Source: Leptospira sp. WS60.C2 (GTDB lineage Bacteria > Spirochaetota > Leptospiria > Leptospirales > Leptospiraceae). From it: a stretch of DNA of 64,000 bases. Under the pieces are notes generated by a model that did not search any database, had not been told where the DNA came from, and worked only from the letters and a program-made list of their open reading frames with translations. The stretch covers positions 744,001-808,000 of the forward strand of contig NZ_CP162133.1 of assembly GCF_040833955.1 (NCBI RefSeq), in the 5' to 3' direction. Shown in pieces: positions 46,009 to 55,684 of the stretch; the stretch's first letter is position 1, and each line of letters starts with the position of its first letter. The position numbers and the translations under genes are program-made.

Positions 46009-46701
46009 ATGGGACAAGCTTTTTATGTAACTGGGACAGGTACTGATGTTGGAAAAACTTTTTTTTCTAGCCTTTTTATGGCAAAATACGCGGAAAATTA
46101 TGGGTATCGTTACTGGAAACCGATTCAGACTGGAACTGTCAGCGCCGATGATACTACGTTTGTCCAAACCATCACGAATTTGCCTGATTCTTATTTTTTA
46201 AAGCCCAACTACCTTTTTAAAACTCCAGCCAGTCCTCATTATGCAGCCAAAGTCGAAGGACAGTCGGTCGACCCTAAACATCTATTGTCTGCCATTACCA
46301 AAGAAAGAAAAAATAATACTCTCATCGAAGGGGCAGGCGGTGTGTTTGTTCCGATCACAGAAGATTACCTAACGATTCGTGCCATCCAAGAATCCAATTT
46401 AGGAGTCGTTGTAGTGGGTTCCACGGAACTTGGCACCATCAACCACACTCTCATGACATTAGAAGTACTGACATCTCGTTTTATCCCCGTATTTGGGTTT
46501 TATTTGGTGGGACCCAATAATCCATTACAAGAAGACAACGCTACCATCATACAAAAATTAGGTGGTGTTAGTTTTTTAGGCCTCACCAATTTTCCAGAGC
46601 AAAAACTGACAGGTAAAAGTTTTCTATCATTTGCCAACGAAAATTTTGATACCAACCGCAATGTAATGGATCTTCTTTTAAATCCAGACGATGAATTCTA
46701 A
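46009..46701 (+). CDS. bioD: Dethiobiotin synthetase
   Basis: 230 residues. Makes dethiobiotin from 7,8-diaminopelargonate, CO2 and ATP. The P-loop GTGTDVGKT is at 9-17, followed by the substrate-binding KPIQTG and EGAGGVFVPI. ATG at 46009 fits the family N terminus; a TTG at 45991 with GAGG 7 bases upstream would add six residues and has the better ribosome site. Overlaps bioA by 11 bases. Confidence 0.92.
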   Translation: MGQAFYVTGTGTDVGKTFFSSLFMAKYAENYGYRYWKPIQTGTVSADDTTFVQTITNLPDSYFLKPNYLFKTPASPHYAAKVEGQSVDPKHLLSAITKERKNNTLIEGAGGVFVPITEDYLTIRAIQESNLGVVVVGSTELGTINHTLMTLEVLTSRFIPVFGFYLVGPNNPLQEDNATIIQKLGGVSFLGLTNFPEQKLTGKSFLSFANENFDTNRNVMDLLLNPDDEF

Positions 46702-48019
46702 TCCCGTTACGACAAACACTTGGGTACCTCTTACCATCCAAGATGAAACTGAACCTCTTTTAAAAATAATTTCAGCTGAGAGAGAATTTGTCACCGATGA
46801 ACATGGGAATGTTTGGATCGATGCCATTTCCAGTTGGTGGACCATGATTTATGGACATAGACATCCAAAATTAATCTCTGCCTTACAAACTCAAATCCAA
46901 ACTCTCGACCATGTGATGCTTGCAGGAAACATTCATGAAGCCGCGGAAAAACTTTCGACTGCAATTCTCGAGCTCACCAATTTTGATTACACAAAGGTAT
47001 TCTATTCGGATAACGGATCGAATGCGATCGAAATTGCACTCAAACTTGCCATCCAATACTATGAAAATCATCCTGAATTCAAACCCAGATCTGAATTTTT
47101 AGTTTTTTCCAATTCCTATCATGGAGATAGCATTGGTGCGATGAATGTTTCAGGGAAAAATTATTTCAATCGAATTTTCTCAGAACTTAGATTTCCCACA
47201 AAAGAGTTTCCCGCACCCAATTGTATGAATTGTCCTTGGGGCAAAGAGCCGACTCGATGTAATACGGAATGTCTTTCCGATTTAGAACTAACCATCAAAC
47301 AAAAAGAATATGCAGGCATTGTGATAGAGCCATTGGTGTTTGGAGCTAACGGGATGGTTTTTTATGACAAAAAAGTTTTGGTAAAGTTACGAGAGCTTGC
47401 AACTTACACAAATACCTTACTCATCTTTGATGAAGTGTTTACAGGGATGGGGAAATTGGGAGAGTTTTTTGCCTACCAAAAAGCAGATGTAAAACCAGAC
47501 TTACTTGTTTTTGCAAAAGGTCTTACGGGAGGAATGTTACCTCTTGCCGCGACCTTAGTTCCCAAATTCATTTATGATACTTTTGTTTCCAAAGATCCAT
47601 ATAAGGCATTCTTTCATGCCCATACCATGACTGGTAATGCTCTTGCATGTAGCGTTGGTTATGCGTCTATTTCTTTATTAAAAGAAGAGGGAATAACGCA
47701 GGTGAGAGATCTAGAAAAGAAGTTAATACGATATGCAAAATCGTTTCAAACGAAGATGGGAATCATGGTGGAAAACGTTCGGGTGATGGGAGGCATTTTC
47801 GCATTTGAGTGGAAAGAACCAGTGGCTAACGATGAATACCTAAATCCGATTGGAAAAGAAATTCGAAACTCTCTTCGAAACTTCCACATTCTCCTCAGGC
47901 CTCTTGGAAGAACGATTTACGTCACTCCTCCTTACACCGTTTCTGATTCTTCCCTGGATGCCATTTTTACAGCCTTGGAAAAGACCCTGTCGGGATTTTT
48001 AGAATCAGGAAAAGACTAA
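46691..48019 (+). CDS. bioA: Adenosylmethionine-8-amino-7-oxononanoate aminotransferase
   Basis: 442-residue PLP enzyme that makes 7,8-diaminopelargonate. The PLP-Lys is K276 in FAKGLTGGMLP, and DEVFTGMGKLG precedes it. WW at 49-50 (SSWWTMIYGH) is typical of BioA. A Cys cluster at 178-194 (NCMNCPWGKEPTRCNTEC) could bind a metal; similar clusters occur in other BioA proteins as far as I recall. Translationally overlaps bioD. Confidence 0.94.
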   Translation: MNSNPVTTNTWVPLTIQDETEPLLKIISAEREFVTDEHGNVWIDAISSWWTMIYGHRHPKLISALQTQIQTLDHVMLAGNIHEAAEKLSTAILELTNFDYTKVFYSDNGSNAIEIALKLAIQYYENHPEFKPRSEFLVFSNSYHGDSIGAMNVSGKNYFNRIFSELRFPTKEFPAPNCMNCPWGKEPTRCNTECLSDLELTIKQKEYAGIVIEPLVFGANGMVFYDKKVLVKLRELATYTNTLLIFDEVFTGMGKLGEFFAYQKADVKPDLLVFAKGLTGGMLPLAATLVPKFIYDTFVSKDPYKAFFHAHTMTGNALACSVGYASISLLKEEGITQVRDLEKKLIRYAKSFQTKMGIMVENVRVMGGIFAFEWKEPVANDEYLNPIGKEIRNSLRNFHILLRPLGRTIYVTPPYTVSDSSLDAIFTALEKTLSGFLESGKD

Positions 48020-48076
48020 AACCATGTCTCCATTTTCTTCGTTTACAGAGTCACCCACGCAAAAGATTTTGTTTTC

Positions 48077-49132
48077 ATGATCGCAAGTTTCCAAGAAAAA
48101 ACTACCTCTTCCTCACCATCTGTTATTTCCGAGGAGGAAGCCCTTCAGATTTTAAAGGGAGAAGTTCCACTTTTACCCATCGTGGCAAAAGCTTCTGAAG
48201 AACGATTTCGTCATTTCGGCAACCGAGTTCGCATTCATATTTTAGATAACATTAAAAACGGTTACTGCCCTGAGGATTGTGGGTATTGTGCCCAACGAAA
48301 GGGTGGGGAATCCGGAATCCAAGAGTATTCCTTAAAATCTCCAGAGGAAATTTGGGAAGATGCGAAAAAAGCCAAGGAAAACGGTGCTTACCGTTTTTGT
48401 ATGGTAACATCTGGTCGAGGCCCAACCGACAAGGCTGTCGACAAACTCGCTGAGACCATCTCCAAAATCAACGGGGAACTGGGAATGAAAGTCTGTCTTT
48501 CGGCAGGGATCTTGGATGCCAAAAAAGCCAAAACTCTCAAGGATGCGGGACTCGATCGTTACAATCATAACCTCAATACGTCGGAATCCAAATACAATGA
48601 AATTTGTTCCACACATACGTTCCAAGACCGACTAACAACACTCAAGGCGGCGAAAGAAGCAGAGATTGGACTTTGTTCGGGAATTATCGTAGGAATGGGA
48701 GAAGAATTAAAAGACATCGTTCAGGTAGCATTTGAACTCAAACGATTGGGTGTGATTTCCATCCCTGTGAACTTTTTTATACCAATCAAAGGACATGCGA
48801 TTCAAAAGTCATCTCTGACACCTGAGTTTTGCATTCGGGTTTTGTCTGTCTTTCGTTTGGTAAACCCTGATTCTGAAATCCGAGTGGGTGCTGGTCGTGA
48901 AGGACATTTAGGCTCTTTACAATCCATGGCACTCTATGTAGCCAATTCACTATTTGCGGAAGGATACTTGAATGTGAAGGGTAGTGAGATGGAACAAACC
49001 ATGAATTTGATTCGGGATTGTAACATGGTGCCAGAATTCACAGAAGGAATCCCTGAAGGGTGGGAGGACTACGAGTCAAAATTTTTATACGACGAGAAAA
49101 ACTTTCCAGAACTTTATAAACACAAAAAGTAG
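48077..49132 (+). CDS. bioB: Biotin synthase
   Basis: 351-residue radical-SAM enzyme that inserts sulfur into dethiobiotin. The SAM cluster Cys are 64, 68 and 71 in [13 protein letters not shown]. Later conserved-like segments include [15 protein letters not shown] and [13 protein letters not shown]. Separated from bioA by 57 bases without a clear Shine-Dalgarno before the ATG. bioF, bioC and bioH are not in this window. Confidence 0.95.
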   Translation: MIASFQEKTTSSSPSVISEEEALQILKGEVPLLPIVAKASEERFRHFGNRVRIHILDNIKNGYCPEDCGYCAQRKGGESGIQEYSLKSPEEIWEDAKKAKENGAYRFCMVTSGRGPTDKAVDKLAETISKINGELGMKVCLSAGILDAKKAKTLKDAGLDRYNHNLNTSESKYNEICSTHTFQDRLTTLKAAKEAEIGLCSGIIVGMGEELKDIVQVAFELKRLGVISIPVNFFIPIKGHAIQKSSLTPEFCIRVLSVFRLVNPDSEIRVGAGREGHLGSLQSMALYVANSLFAEGYLNVKGSEMEQTMNLIRDCNMVPEFTEGIPEGWEDYESKFLYDEKNFPELYKHKK

Positions 49133-49159
49133 TTTGCGTTTTTCACTTTTGGAGGTATT

Positions 49160-49183
49160 ATGCTTCTACTTTACCGCCTCTAG
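49160..49183 (+). CDS. Seven-codon upstream ORF fused to the symporter start
   Basis: MLLLYRL, preceded by the strong site GGAGGT with ATG 4 bases further on. Its TAG overlaps the GTG start of the symporter as TAGTG. The symporter itself has no other good ribosome site, so re-initiation after this ORF may drive its translation. It could also be chance. Confidence 0.5.
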   Translation: MLLLYRL

Positions 49184-50739
49184 TGATACACATGCAAAAA
49201 CCGTCTTTACCATTTGGAAAACAAATTAGTTATGCGGTAGGCCAACTTGGTTGGTCTACCCTCATCAACATCATAGGTCTCCACCAAGTTTATTTTTATT
49301 TGCCACCTGCTCCGAAACCAGGTCAGGATTGTTTCCCAGATTTGATCGAAAAAATGGCTTTTTGGGGGCTTTCTACGATTGGAGTCGTGGCTGCTGTGGG
49401 ACGTTTGTGGGATGCCTTTACCGATCCACTGATTGCCAATTCCTCCGACAGGTTTTCGTCTCGTTTTGGAAGAAGGATTCCATTTTTGTTTCTCGGTGGA
49501 ATGCCAGCGGCCGTCTTTTGTTGGTTAATTTTCGTTCCACCACATAACTTCATCTCTTCGACCAATTTGGTTTGGATGACGAGTTTTATGTTGCTCTTCT
49601 ATTTATTTCTAACAGTGTATGTCACACCGTTTTTTGCGCTGATCCCTGAGCTTGGACACACTCCAGAAGAAAGACTCAATCTTTCCACTTACATCTCTGT
49701 TACCTATGCATTAGGGATCATTGTGGCTTCCACGGAACCGATGATTGCGAGCGCATTACAAACAAGCTTTGTATTTGATCCTGACCCATCCTTACAAGCA
49801 TTAGTGTCCAGACAGTATGCCTTAGGAATTCTATGTATCTTTGCCGCGATTTGTATGTATTTCCCCGTATTTACCATCCATGAAAAAACCTATTGTGAAT
49901 CGGAAGCATCCAGTGTTCCTTTTAAGGAAGCGATCATCCTTACCTTCAAAAACAAAAACTTTTTGTATTTTGCTCTCTCGGATTTGTGTTATTTCCTCGC
50001 ACTTACGATTTTAACGACTGGAATTTCCTATTATGTAACTGTTCTATTGGAGTTGGAACGTGACTTTGTCACACAATTACTCACGGTGATGTTACTTGTT
50101 TCCTTTGCCTTTTATCCAGTGGTGAACTTTGTTGCTCGAAAGATTGGTAAAAAGAGAACCGTTCTCATTGGATTTTATACCTTCTTGGCATTGTTCCTTT
50201 CTATCTTCTTTATCGGCAAAAACAGTCTCCCTATCTCTCCGTATATCCAGGGTTATATGATTGTGGCCGTTGCTGCGATTCCAATTGCAATTCTTGGAAT
50301 ATTACCAAATGCGATATTGGCAGATATTGCTGAACTCGATTCATTAAAAACAGGATCCAAACGTGAAGGCCTTTTTTACGCGGGAAGGACCTTTATGCAA
50401 AAACTAGGACAAACACTTGCTGTTTTGATCTTTAGTTCGGTCATCCTACTCGGACTTGACCGAGATTCCAAAAAACAAGTTTCCCCAAGTGTAACAGGGA
50501 TCATTGCACCATCTGTGTCTGATTCTAAGTCAGAACCCAAAAAAAATAGTGAGACTGAGGCAAAAATAAGTAAGGAATCTACCATTTGTAAAGTCGAAGA
50601 GGTAGAAGCTGGCGGAGAACTGGGAGTTCGATTGACTGGTCCTTTGGCATCTGCCTTCTGCTTACTTGCAATTTTTCTCTTTGGAAAATACAAAGAGGAT
50701 GAAACTTTAGAAGAGATTGCAAAGATACGTGGAAATTAA
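49183..50739 (+). CDS. GPH-family (MelB-type) symporter
   Basis: 518 residues with twelve membrane helices. Signature segments of the glycoside-pentoside-hexuronide family are seen: LPFGKQISYAVGQLGWS at the N terminus, then the cytoplasmic loop DAFTDPLIANSSDRFSSRFG and GRRIPFLFLGG. These take up sugars or sugar derivatives with H+ or Na+. A Ser/Lys/Glu-rich insert near residues 430-490 lies before the last helix. GTG at 49183 is coupled to a short upstream ORF; ATG at 49192 is the alternative. Confidence 0.82.
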   Translation: MIHMQKPSLPFGKQISYAVGQLGWSTLINIIGLHQVYFYLPPAPKPGQDCFPDLIEKMAFWGLSTIGVVAAVGRLWDAFTDPLIANSSDRFSSRFGRRIPFLFLGGMPAAVFCWLIFVPPHNFISSTNLVWMTSFMLLFYLFLTVYVTPFFALIPELGHTPEERLNLSTYISVTYALGIIVASTEPMIASALQTSFVFDPDPSLQALVSRQYALGILCIFAAICMYFPVFTIHEKTYCESEASSVPFKEAIILTFKNKNFLYFALSDLCYFLALTILTTGISYYVTVLLELERDFVTQLLTVMLLVSFAFYPVVNFVARKIGKKRTVLIGFYTFLALFLSIFFIGKNSLPISPYIQGYMIVAVAAIPIAILGILPNAILADIAELDSLKTGSKREGLFYAGRTFMQKLGQTLAVLIFSSVILLGLDRDSKKQVSPSVTGIIAPSVSDSKSEPKKNSETEAKISKESTICKVEEVEAGGELGVRLTGPLASAFCLLAIFLFGKYKEDETLEEIAKIRGN

Positions 50740-50763
50740 ATCCTGGTTTTTGGAGCTATTCAG

Positions 50764-50943
50764 ATGAGATATCGCATTGAGACAACCAAGTTAAAGAACG
50801 GGTATATCGAAGCCAAACTCATCGAGACAACCACAAATAACCCGATTGAATTTCGGATTTGTGACACGGAAGAATATGCGCAGGCCCAAATCAAAGATTG
50901 GCAAAAGCGCTTCCGAATGAATGAACCGCAAGAACAGGATTAA
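50764..50943 (+). CDS. Small hypothetical protein overlapping the GDSL lipoprotein gene
   Basis: 59 residues (begins MRYRIETTKLKNGYIEAKLI, ends NEPQEQD), mostly charged, not recognised. GGAG lies 8 bases upstream of its ATG. It ends 23 bases inside the GDSL gene, in a different frame. The good ribosome site and the overlap support a real coupled gene. Below the usual length cut-off for gene finders. Confidence 0.6.
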   Translation: MRYRIETTKLKNGYIEAKLIETTTNNPIEFRICDTEEYAQAQIKDWQKRFRMNEPQEQD

Positions 50944-51688
50944 ATTCTTCCTTCGATGGGGTGTTTCGATCGCCCTTGTTTTGAGTGTTACAAATTGTAA
51001 AACCACCTCAAAACGTGATTACTTCGATTCAAACTTTAAATGTTTTGCGGAGTCAGGTTGGCGCGATGATGCCAATTTCAAAAAATACATTGAAAAAGCC
51101 TGGCTCCCCACACGCCTGTTATACGCTGAAGACAATCGTAAAATCAAACAATCTGAAATTGTTTTTGCTGGCGATAGTCTTGTGCATTTATTTTTGCCAG
51201 ACTTAATGGCAAAGGAGTTTCCGGGTAAATCTGTCACGAACCGAGGCATCGGTGGTGATATGACAGAAACTTTACTCACTCGGATGGAAGATGATGTTTT
51301 GAGTTTAAATCCAAAAATCGTTGTGATTGAAATTGGTGGGAATGATTTTATACAAGGCAAATGTTTGAGTCTTGTGCAGACTCATTTGCTTTCCATCATC
51401 AAAACAATCCATTCTCGCAACCCACAAACTCGTATTTTTTTACTCGCAGTTCCACCCACTCGTGTGAGAGAACTCAATCAAATTGTACCCGTATACAATT
51501 TGTTTTTGAATCAAGTTGCAAGAACGACAACCAATGTTGAATACATCGAACTTTGGGATATGATGAGAAACCCTGATAGCCCCACACTGAGTGAGGAGTT
51601 TATCCGTCCCAATGGTGACAGTTTGCATTTTAATGAAAAAGGATACGAACTTTGGGGTAAAAAACTAAGACCCTATCTACAAAAATAG
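50921..51688 (+). CDS. GDSL/SGNH-family lipoprotein hydrolase
   Basis: 255 residues. Lipobox LSVTNC with lipidated Cys26, then the SGNH core: nucleophile Ser86 in FAGDSLVHL, Gly-rich NRGIGGDM, IEIGGNDF with the Asn, and the C-terminal DSLHFNEKGYELW with Asp and His. Such enzymes cleave esters of lipids or acetylated glycans. It is exposed at the membrane. serB follows after one base. Confidence 0.88.
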   Translation: MNRKNRIKFFLRWGVSIALVLSVTNCKTTSKRDYFDSNFKCFAESGWRDDANFKKYIEKAWLPTRLLYAEDNRKIKQSEIVFAGDSLVHLFLPDLMAKEFPGKSVTNRGIGGDMTETLLTRMEDDVLSLNPKIVVIEIGGNDFIQGKCLSLVQTHLLSIIKTIHSRNPQTRIFLLAVPPTRVRELNQIVPVYNLFLNQVARTTTNVEYIELWDMMRNPDSPTLSEEFIRPNGDSLHFNEKGYELWGKKLRPYLQK

Positions 51689-51689
51689 A

Positions 51690-52559
51690 ATGAACCAACT
51701 TTACTTGATTTCTCGTGAAACGATTTCCAATGATCTAATTTCTTTAGTTATACCATCTCAGATTCAATACAACCAAATAGATAAAAGTTCCCGATACAAC
51801 CTAAAATGCATTCGATTGAAGGTAGAAAAGGAATGGACTAGAGAAGAAATCCTTTCTATTCGCGAACGTTTGGCAAAACACAAAATTGATTTCTTAGTCA
51901 CCAAACAAGCGTTGCCAAAAGAGAAAACTTCGCTGTTTGTTTTTGATATGGATTCCACTGTCATTAAAGAAGAAGTAATTGATGAGTTGGCAAGAAAACA
52001 CGGTGTATTTGAAGAAGTGGCAAGTGTAACCAAAAAAGCAATGGAAGGTGGAATGGGTTTTGATGAAGCCCTTCGTCTTCGTGTGGAGCACTTAGCTGGA
52101 CTTTCCATCCAAAGTTTTAAAGAAGTATATGATTTATTGCATCTGAATGACGGTATGGAAACTGTATTCCAGTTTGTACAAGCAAACGGATGTAAGATTG
52201 GCATCTTAAGTGGGGGATTTAGCCCGGTATTAGAATTATTTTCTAAAAAATACCCTGTCGATTTTTTTCGCGCTAATGGTTTGGAAGAAAAGGATGGATT
52301 TTTTACGGGAAAAATTCTCGGTGAAATTATCAACCGCGAAAAAAAGGAAGTCTACTTGAGAAAGTATGCAGAAGAATTCAACATCCCATTGGAGCGTGTT
52401 GTTGCGATTGGTGATGGAGCAAATGATGCTCTTATGTTAAACGCCGCAGGAATTGGAATTGGAATTCATGCCAAACAAGGACTCAAAGATACAATTACTA
52501 ATTGGATTGATTTTACCGATTTATCTGCGTTAGTCTTCCTTTTGGAGAGTTCGTTTTAG
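51690..52559 (+). CDS. serB: Phosphoserine phosphatase
   Basis: 289 residues, HAD superfamily. The catalytic motif FVFDMDSTV has Asp86 and Asp88, LSGGFSPVLELF has the second motif, and GDGANDALML the third. Converts phosphoserine to serine. A roughly 75-residue N-terminal part of uncertain fold precedes the HAD core. Its 3' end overlaps the convergent mutS gene by 30 bases. Confidence 0.93.
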   Translation: MNQLYLISRETISNDLISLVIPSQIQYNQIDKSSRYNLKCIRLKVEKEWTREEILSIRERLAKHKIDFLVTKQALPKEKTSLFVFDMDSTVIKEEVIDELARKHGVFEEVASVTKKAMEGGMGFDEALRLRVEHLAGLSIQSFKEVYDLLHLNDGMETVFQFVQANGCKIGILSGGFSPVLELFSKKYPVDFFRANGLEEKDGFFTGKILGEIINREKKEVYLRKYAEEFNIPLERVVAIGDGANDALMLNAAGIGIGIHAKQGLKDTITNWIDFTDLSALVFLLESSF

Positions 52560-55052
52560 TTCATCTAAAATGGACAGTGCTTCTAACGGTGGGATTTGAT
52601 TCGGGTCAAGTTGAGAGATTCGTTTGAGCACTTTTTCTTCGTTAGTCGACAAACCTTTGGATTCTTTTTCCAAAAGATTTCCAAATAAACTAGGCTCTTC
52701 GTTTTTGATTTTGATTTCTCTTTTTTTGGATTCAAGACCTACTAAGATCTCTTTTGCTCTGTCAGAAACCACCTCAGGTATGCCTGCCAATTTTGCCACG
52801 TAGATTCCAAACGACTGTTTGGATTTCCCACGTTTCACTTTCTTTAGGAATAAAATTTCTCCATCTTTTTCGAATGTATCCAAGTAGAGATTAAAAATTC
52901 CAGATCCTTTCTCGAGTTCTGTCAATTCATGGTAGTGGGTTGCAAAAATGGTTTTGGGTTTTGGGAAGTTTTTACTTAAAAATTCTAAAATAGCCCAAGC
53001 AATCGACAAACCATCGTAAGTGGAAGTTCCGCGTCCTACTTCATCAAACAAAATCAAACTATTCTCTGTGAACTGATTGAGGATAGTTGCTGTTTCTTTC
53101 ATTTCCACAAAGAAGGTGGATTCTCCTTTCGTTAAGTTGTCTCCTGAACCAATCCTTGTAAAAATTCGATCCACAATGGCAAGAGATGCTTTTTTTGCAG
53201 GAACATAAGAGCCCATTTGAAATAAGATCTGGTTGATCGCAATTTGACGCATAAAGGTAGACTTACCCGCCATATTCGGTCCAGTTAATATGGCAATGGC
53301 ACTCTCTTTGGGATTCAGTTCGAGACTATTCGGTACGAAACGTTCGCCGATTGGTAAAAATGTTTCCACAACAGGATGACGAGAGTCCAAGTATTCGATA
53401 ATTCCATCCGTTCGGATTTCTGGTCTTGTCCAATCGTAGTCTTCCTTGATTTCGGTGAGAGAGAGGTGGTAATCCAGTGATGCCACTTCGTTCGAGAGAG
53501 TTAAAAAAGCTTCGTATAACGAAATGCAGGTTCCCACCAACCGATCGAACACTTGTTTTTCAATTCGTTCAATGATTTCGTCTGCTTGTAAGATGACTCG
53601 TTCCAGTTCTTCAAGTTTAGGAGACGTGAACCGTTCCCCAGTGACAAGAGTTTGTTTTTTCAAAAAATGAGACGGGACGTCCTTGGCTTGAGCTTTAGAG
53701 ACTTCGATGAAATATCCCAAAATTTTGTTGTATCTGATCTTTAAACTGGAACAACCAGATTCTTTTTTTTCTTTTTCTTCGAGTTCTAAAATCCAATCTT
53801 TCCCTTTTTCTCTGGCAAGGATGGCTTCATCATATTCTTTGTTGAATCCCGATTTGAGAAAAGGAGAGTTCCCTAAAAATACTGGAAGTTCTCCATCATA
53901 CAAAGTTCGTTGGAACTCAAGGACAAGCGATTCCAATTCTTTTGGTAATTTGGAAAAGTCATAACCGATCCCATCCAAAACTTCTTTCATAAAGGTAACG
54001 GCCGTTAAGCTCTTTTCGATTCCACGGAAATCACGGGGAAGTGCTTTCCCGACTCGAAATCGCGTGATGACTCGTTCTAAGTCGATCAAATCCCCTAGGG
54101 ATTCTTTGATTTTGAGTCTTTCTTTTTTGTTCTGCGTTAAGATTTCAATTTTGTCCCAATGGTCTCTGATTTTTTTTTCGTCGCGAGTTGGAAATAAAAT
54201 CCTTTGTTTGAGATATCGTTTGCCTGTTGCAGTGAGACAACGATTTAGAACCCCAAAGAGTGTATGATTTTTATCATTTGGATTTTCAACGAGTTCCAAA
54301 TGGGAGACGGTTTGTTCATCTAAAATCAAATATTCTGTTTCATCGATTCGTCTGGGAGATTTAAAAACAAAATTTTGATTACGATAGTTATATTGTAAAT
54401 AGGCATCAAGGACATGAACGACCGTATCGATTCCAGCACCTTTTTTCTTAGGTAGGTAGTCTTTTGGAATTTGTGATAAGATGATTTTGGATTCTTTGGA
54501 AAGAGGTGGGATTTCATCGGTATAAATCATCTCTTTTGGAGAAAATCGTTTGATTGTGTCTAAAATTCTTTCCTTTTCCGTTTCAGAGAAATAAAAGTAT
54601 ACGAGTTCGGAAGTGGAAACATCAGCGAACGCTAAGTAGACGGACGATTTTTCTTTGTAATACAAGGAGAGATAGTTATTCTGATACCCACCGAGTAAGT
54701 TATCTTCTACAACAGTTCCTGGTGTGATGATTCGCACCACTTCTCTCGACATGATTTTGGCTTTTGGGTCTTCAGGTTTTGTTTGTTCACAAACCACTAC
54801 TTTTTTGCCCGCAGAGATGAGCCTGGAAATATAACTTTCTGTGGCATGGTAGGGAATCCCTGCCATTGGAATTTGGTTTTGTCGTTTGGTCAAAGTGATG
54901 TCTAAAATTTGAGCTGCGATTTTGGCATCTTCCATAAACATTTCATAAAAATCGCCCATACGAAAGAATACAATGCCATCTGGGTGTAGTTCTTTGACTT
55001 CCAGATATTGGCGCATCACTGGTGTGTTTAAAGCTTCATAGGTTTCGGACAT
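52530..55052 (-). CDS. mutS: DNA mismatch repair protein MutS
   Basis: 840 residues. The mismatch-binding motif RMGDFYEMF is at 31-39 and the Walker A GPNMAGKSTFMRQ is near residue 590. Recognises mispaired bases and recruits repair. The C-terminal end is short. Start overlaps trpF by 17 bases. Confidence 0.97.
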   Translation of the reverse strand: MSETYEALNTPVMRQYLEVKELHPDGIVFFRMGDFYEMFMEDAKIAAQILDITLTKRQNQIPMAGIPYHATESYISRLISAGKKVVVCEQTKPEDPKAKIMSREVVRIITPGTVVEDNLLGGYQNNYLSLYYKEKSSVYLAFADVSTSELVYFYFSETEKERILDTIKRFSPKEMIYTDEIPPLSKESKIILSQIPKDYLPKKKGAGIDTVVHVLDAYLQYNYRNQNFVFKSPRRIDETEYLILDEQTVSHLELVENPNDKNHTLFGVLNRCLTATGKRYLKQRILFPTRDEKKIRDHWDKIEILTQNKKERLKIKESLGDLIDLERVITRFRVGKALPRDFRGIEKSLTAVTFMKEVLDGIGYDFSKLPKELESLVLEFQRTLYDGELPVFLGNSPFLKSGFNKEYDEAILAREKGKDWILELEEKEKKESGCSSLKIRYNKILGYFIEVSKAQAKDVPSHFLKKQTLVTGERFTSPKLEELERVILQADEIIERIEKQVFDRLVGTCISLYEAFLTLSNEVASLDYHLSLTEIKEDYDWTRPEIRTDGIIEYLDSRHPVVETFLPIGERFVPNSLELNPKESAIAILTGPNMAGKSTFMRQIAINQILFQMGSYVPAKKASLAIVDRIFTRIGSGDNLTKGESTFFVEMKETATILNQFTENSLILFDEVGRGTSTYDGLSIAWAILEFLSKNFPKPKTIFATHYHELTELEKGSGIFNLYLDTFEKDGEILFLKKVKRGKSKQSFGIYVAKLAGIPEVVSDRAKEILVGLESKKREIKIKNEEPSLFGNLLEKESKGLSTNEEKVLKRISQLDPNQIPPLEALSILDELKRTLQKED

Positions 55053-55668
55053 TTTGTACCAATTCTATAATTTTGTGAGGATCTTTTTTTCCATCTGTTT
55101 CCACTCCACTTGCCACATCAATCCCTGCAGGTTTTAACGTGGTGAGTGCTAATTGAACATTCATAGGAGTGATGCCACCTGCCAAGAGATAAGGTCGTTT
55201 TACGTTGGTTACATATTCCCAAGGAAATGTATGTCCACTTCCTCCGCCGAGTCCTTTTTGAAAACTATCCAAAATCACAAGTTCCGATTGCGGTTCTAGG
55301 TCTTCATCAGATAGGATGGGAGATTGGATACGAATCGCTGGTAGCAATCGTTTTTCGGAAGTGAATTTGTCCCAGATCTCTTTTGTCAGCATTCGGTCAC
55401 CACGAATCAGTTGCACAAGATCGGGAGAAAACTGATTTGTGATCTCTTGGATTTCCACGCTTGTGTTTTCAAAGAATAAAAAAACCAATTTGGGGAATCC
55501 TGGCAAATGACGAAGGGAGAGGAGTTCTCTTGCTTGGGTTAAGGTGATGTTACGAGGGGAACGTGGGGAAAAATTAAGACCAACAAAATCCACACCGAGC
55601 TCTCTACATAAGTCCAGCGTGGCTAAGTCTTTGATACCACAGATTTTAATTTGAAAACTGGTTCCCAT
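55036..55668 (-). CDS. trpF: Phosphoribosylanthranilate isomerase
   Basis: 210 residues, TIM barrel. Begins FQIKICGIKDLATLDL with the catalytic Cys9-type residue, has VDFVGLNFSPRSPRNI, then LLAGGITPMNVQ and the catalytic GIDVASGVET. Third step of tryptophan synthesis. No other trp genes are adjacent; cotranscribed with mutS and a TetR gene. Confidence 0.93.
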   Translation of the reverse strand: MGTSFQIKICGIKDLATLDLCRELGVDFVGLNFSPRSPRNITLTQARELLSLRHLPGFPKLVFLFFENTSVEIQEITNQFSPDLVQLIRGDRMLTKEIWDKFTSEKRLLPAIRIQSPILSDEDLEPQSELVILDSFQKGLGGGSGHTFPWEYVTNVKRPYLLAGGITPMNVQLALTTLKPAGIDVASGVETDGKKDPHKIIELVQNVRNL

Positions 55669-55684
55669 CGAGAACCAGATTGAT

